A stretch of 5,740 nt of DNA, taken from the NCBI GenBank assembly GCA_003551785.1, contig PUNP01000211.1, forward strand, positions 1-5,740. Reading direction: 5' to 3'. Position 1 is the stretch's first letter. Each line of letters begins with the position of its first letter. Positions 5,328 to 5,740 of the stretch are shown piece after piece. Under the pieces are notes generated by a model that did not search any database, was not told the DNA's origin, and saw nothing but the letters and a program-made list of their open reading frames with translations. The translations under genes were made by a program, and so were the position numbers. This DNA is from Candidatus Brocadiaceae bacterium. GTDB lineage: Bacteria > Planctomycetota > Brocadiia > SM23-32.

Positions 5328-5740
5328 TTAGTAGTCAATTCTATTCACCGATTCTTTTCTATGCGCGATTGTTGATTCCCGGTATAACTCGTAAGTGCTC
5401 TCATCAACGTGCCCCACTATATCCATAGTAGTCTCCCGCGGGACGCCCTGCATAGCCATAGAACTTATAAAAGTCCGCCTCAGGCTGTGAACCTCTGTGA
5501 CATCATTTATATTTATTGCACACATAGCCTTTTGAAAATCTCTGATAATTTTCCTTTTTAGCACTCCACCCATCCTGTCGGGGAACACAAAGTCGCTTTT
5601 GTCCGCGTGGTTGTCCTTGCGATCTTTCAGTATGGAGTGCAATTTTTCGTGTAAGGGGATTTCTCGCCTCCCTTTTTTTGTTTTCGGCGTCCATAATTCC
5701 GCTGTGCCATCAGAGCGTATGATCTGTTTTTCTTTTAAAG
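5328..5740 (-). CDS. Tyrosine recombinase/integrase, C-terminal catalytic part (runs off right edge)
   Basis: The frame reads in from the right edge on the - strand and ends at TAA (5330-5328); about 137 residues are visible and the 5' end is outside the window. Catalytic signatures of the family appear in order: the beta-hairpin WTPKTKKGRREIPL with the likely lysine at 5682-5684; HSLRRTF with histidine 5487-5489 and arginine 5478-5480; GHVDESTYELY with histidine 5409-5411 and the nucleophile tyrosine at 5382-5384 (nine residues after that histidine, as in XerD GH...Y). The first catalytic arginine and the DNA-binding N-terminal domain lie beyond the window. Tyrosine recombinases cut and rejoin DNA at short core sites to integrate or excise elements. 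No internal stop or frameshift is seen, so it looks active. Its exact family (phage, ICE or plasmid type) cannot be told from this part. Confidence 0.92.
   Translation of the reverse strand, partial: LKEKQIIRSDGTAELWTPKTKKGRREIPLHEKLHSILKDRKDNHADKSDFVFPDRMGGVLKRKIIRDFQKAMCAININDVTEVHSLRRTFISSMAMQGVPRETTMDIVGHVDESTYELYRESTIAHRKESVNRIDY

Larger units (their letters stand above)
5044..5740. mobile_element. Integration/excision module of a mobile element (boundaries not visible)
   Basis: An excisionase-like gene and a tyrosine recombinase gene converge with only eight bases between their stop codons. This pair marks the window as part of an integrative element rather than core chromosome. I found no tRNA gene, direct repeat or other attachment-site signature here, so the ends of the element must lie outside. 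Confidence 0.55.

Noticed and set aside
5503..5694. A 63-residue open frame on the - strand within the recombinase region
   Set aside because: It overlaps, in another frame, the recombinase reading that carries the TKKGRREIPL motif; a shadow frame with no motif of its own.

Overview
The window looks like part of an integrated mobile element in a clostridial-type Firmicute. This is inferred from the purine-rich Shine-Dalgarno sites (AAAGGAGG, GGGAGGT) before nearly every gene, the likely TTG start at 5044, heavy use of AGG/AGA arginine and ATA isoleucine codons, and moderate base composition. No taxon-specific marker is present, so this placement is tentative.

Layout: eight genes lie tightly packed on the + strand, from the left edge to 5319. 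Gaps are only 9 to 47 bases and one gene pair overlaps, so they probably form one operon whose promoter lies left of the window. In order they are: (1) the end of an Hsp70-like protein (1-221) that stops right after the substrate-binding beta-sandwich; (2) a small von Willebrand A (VWA) domain protein with a complete metal-binding MIDAS site (249-902); (3) a cysteine-rich protein with about 14 zinc ligands (918-1331); (4) a 706-residue HerA/VirD4-type ATPase with a C-terminal winged-helix region and a PD-(D/E)XK nuclease-like domain (1353-3473); (5-7) three unrecognised membrane proteins (3430-3777, 3825-4427, 4465-5034); (8) a short excisionase-like helix-turn-helix protein (5044-5319). A tyrosine recombinase on the - strand runs in from the right edge and ends at 5328, tail to tail with gene 8.

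How they may work together (inference): the recombinase and the helix-turn-helix protein would integrate and excise the element. The ATPase with the three membrane proteins would form a compact DNA-transfer apparatus, either conjugative or a simplified analogue of it. The Hsp70-like/VWA/zinc-protein set would be an ATP- and metal-dependent protein-handling or adaptor module made from the same transcript. The most unusual point is the single operon joining a chaperone/VWA/zinc-finger module to a DNA-translocating ATPase-nuclease and a set of small membrane proteins. No rRNA, tRNA, CRISPR array, convincing terminator or attachment-site repeat was seen, and no stretch over 300 bases lacks a gene.
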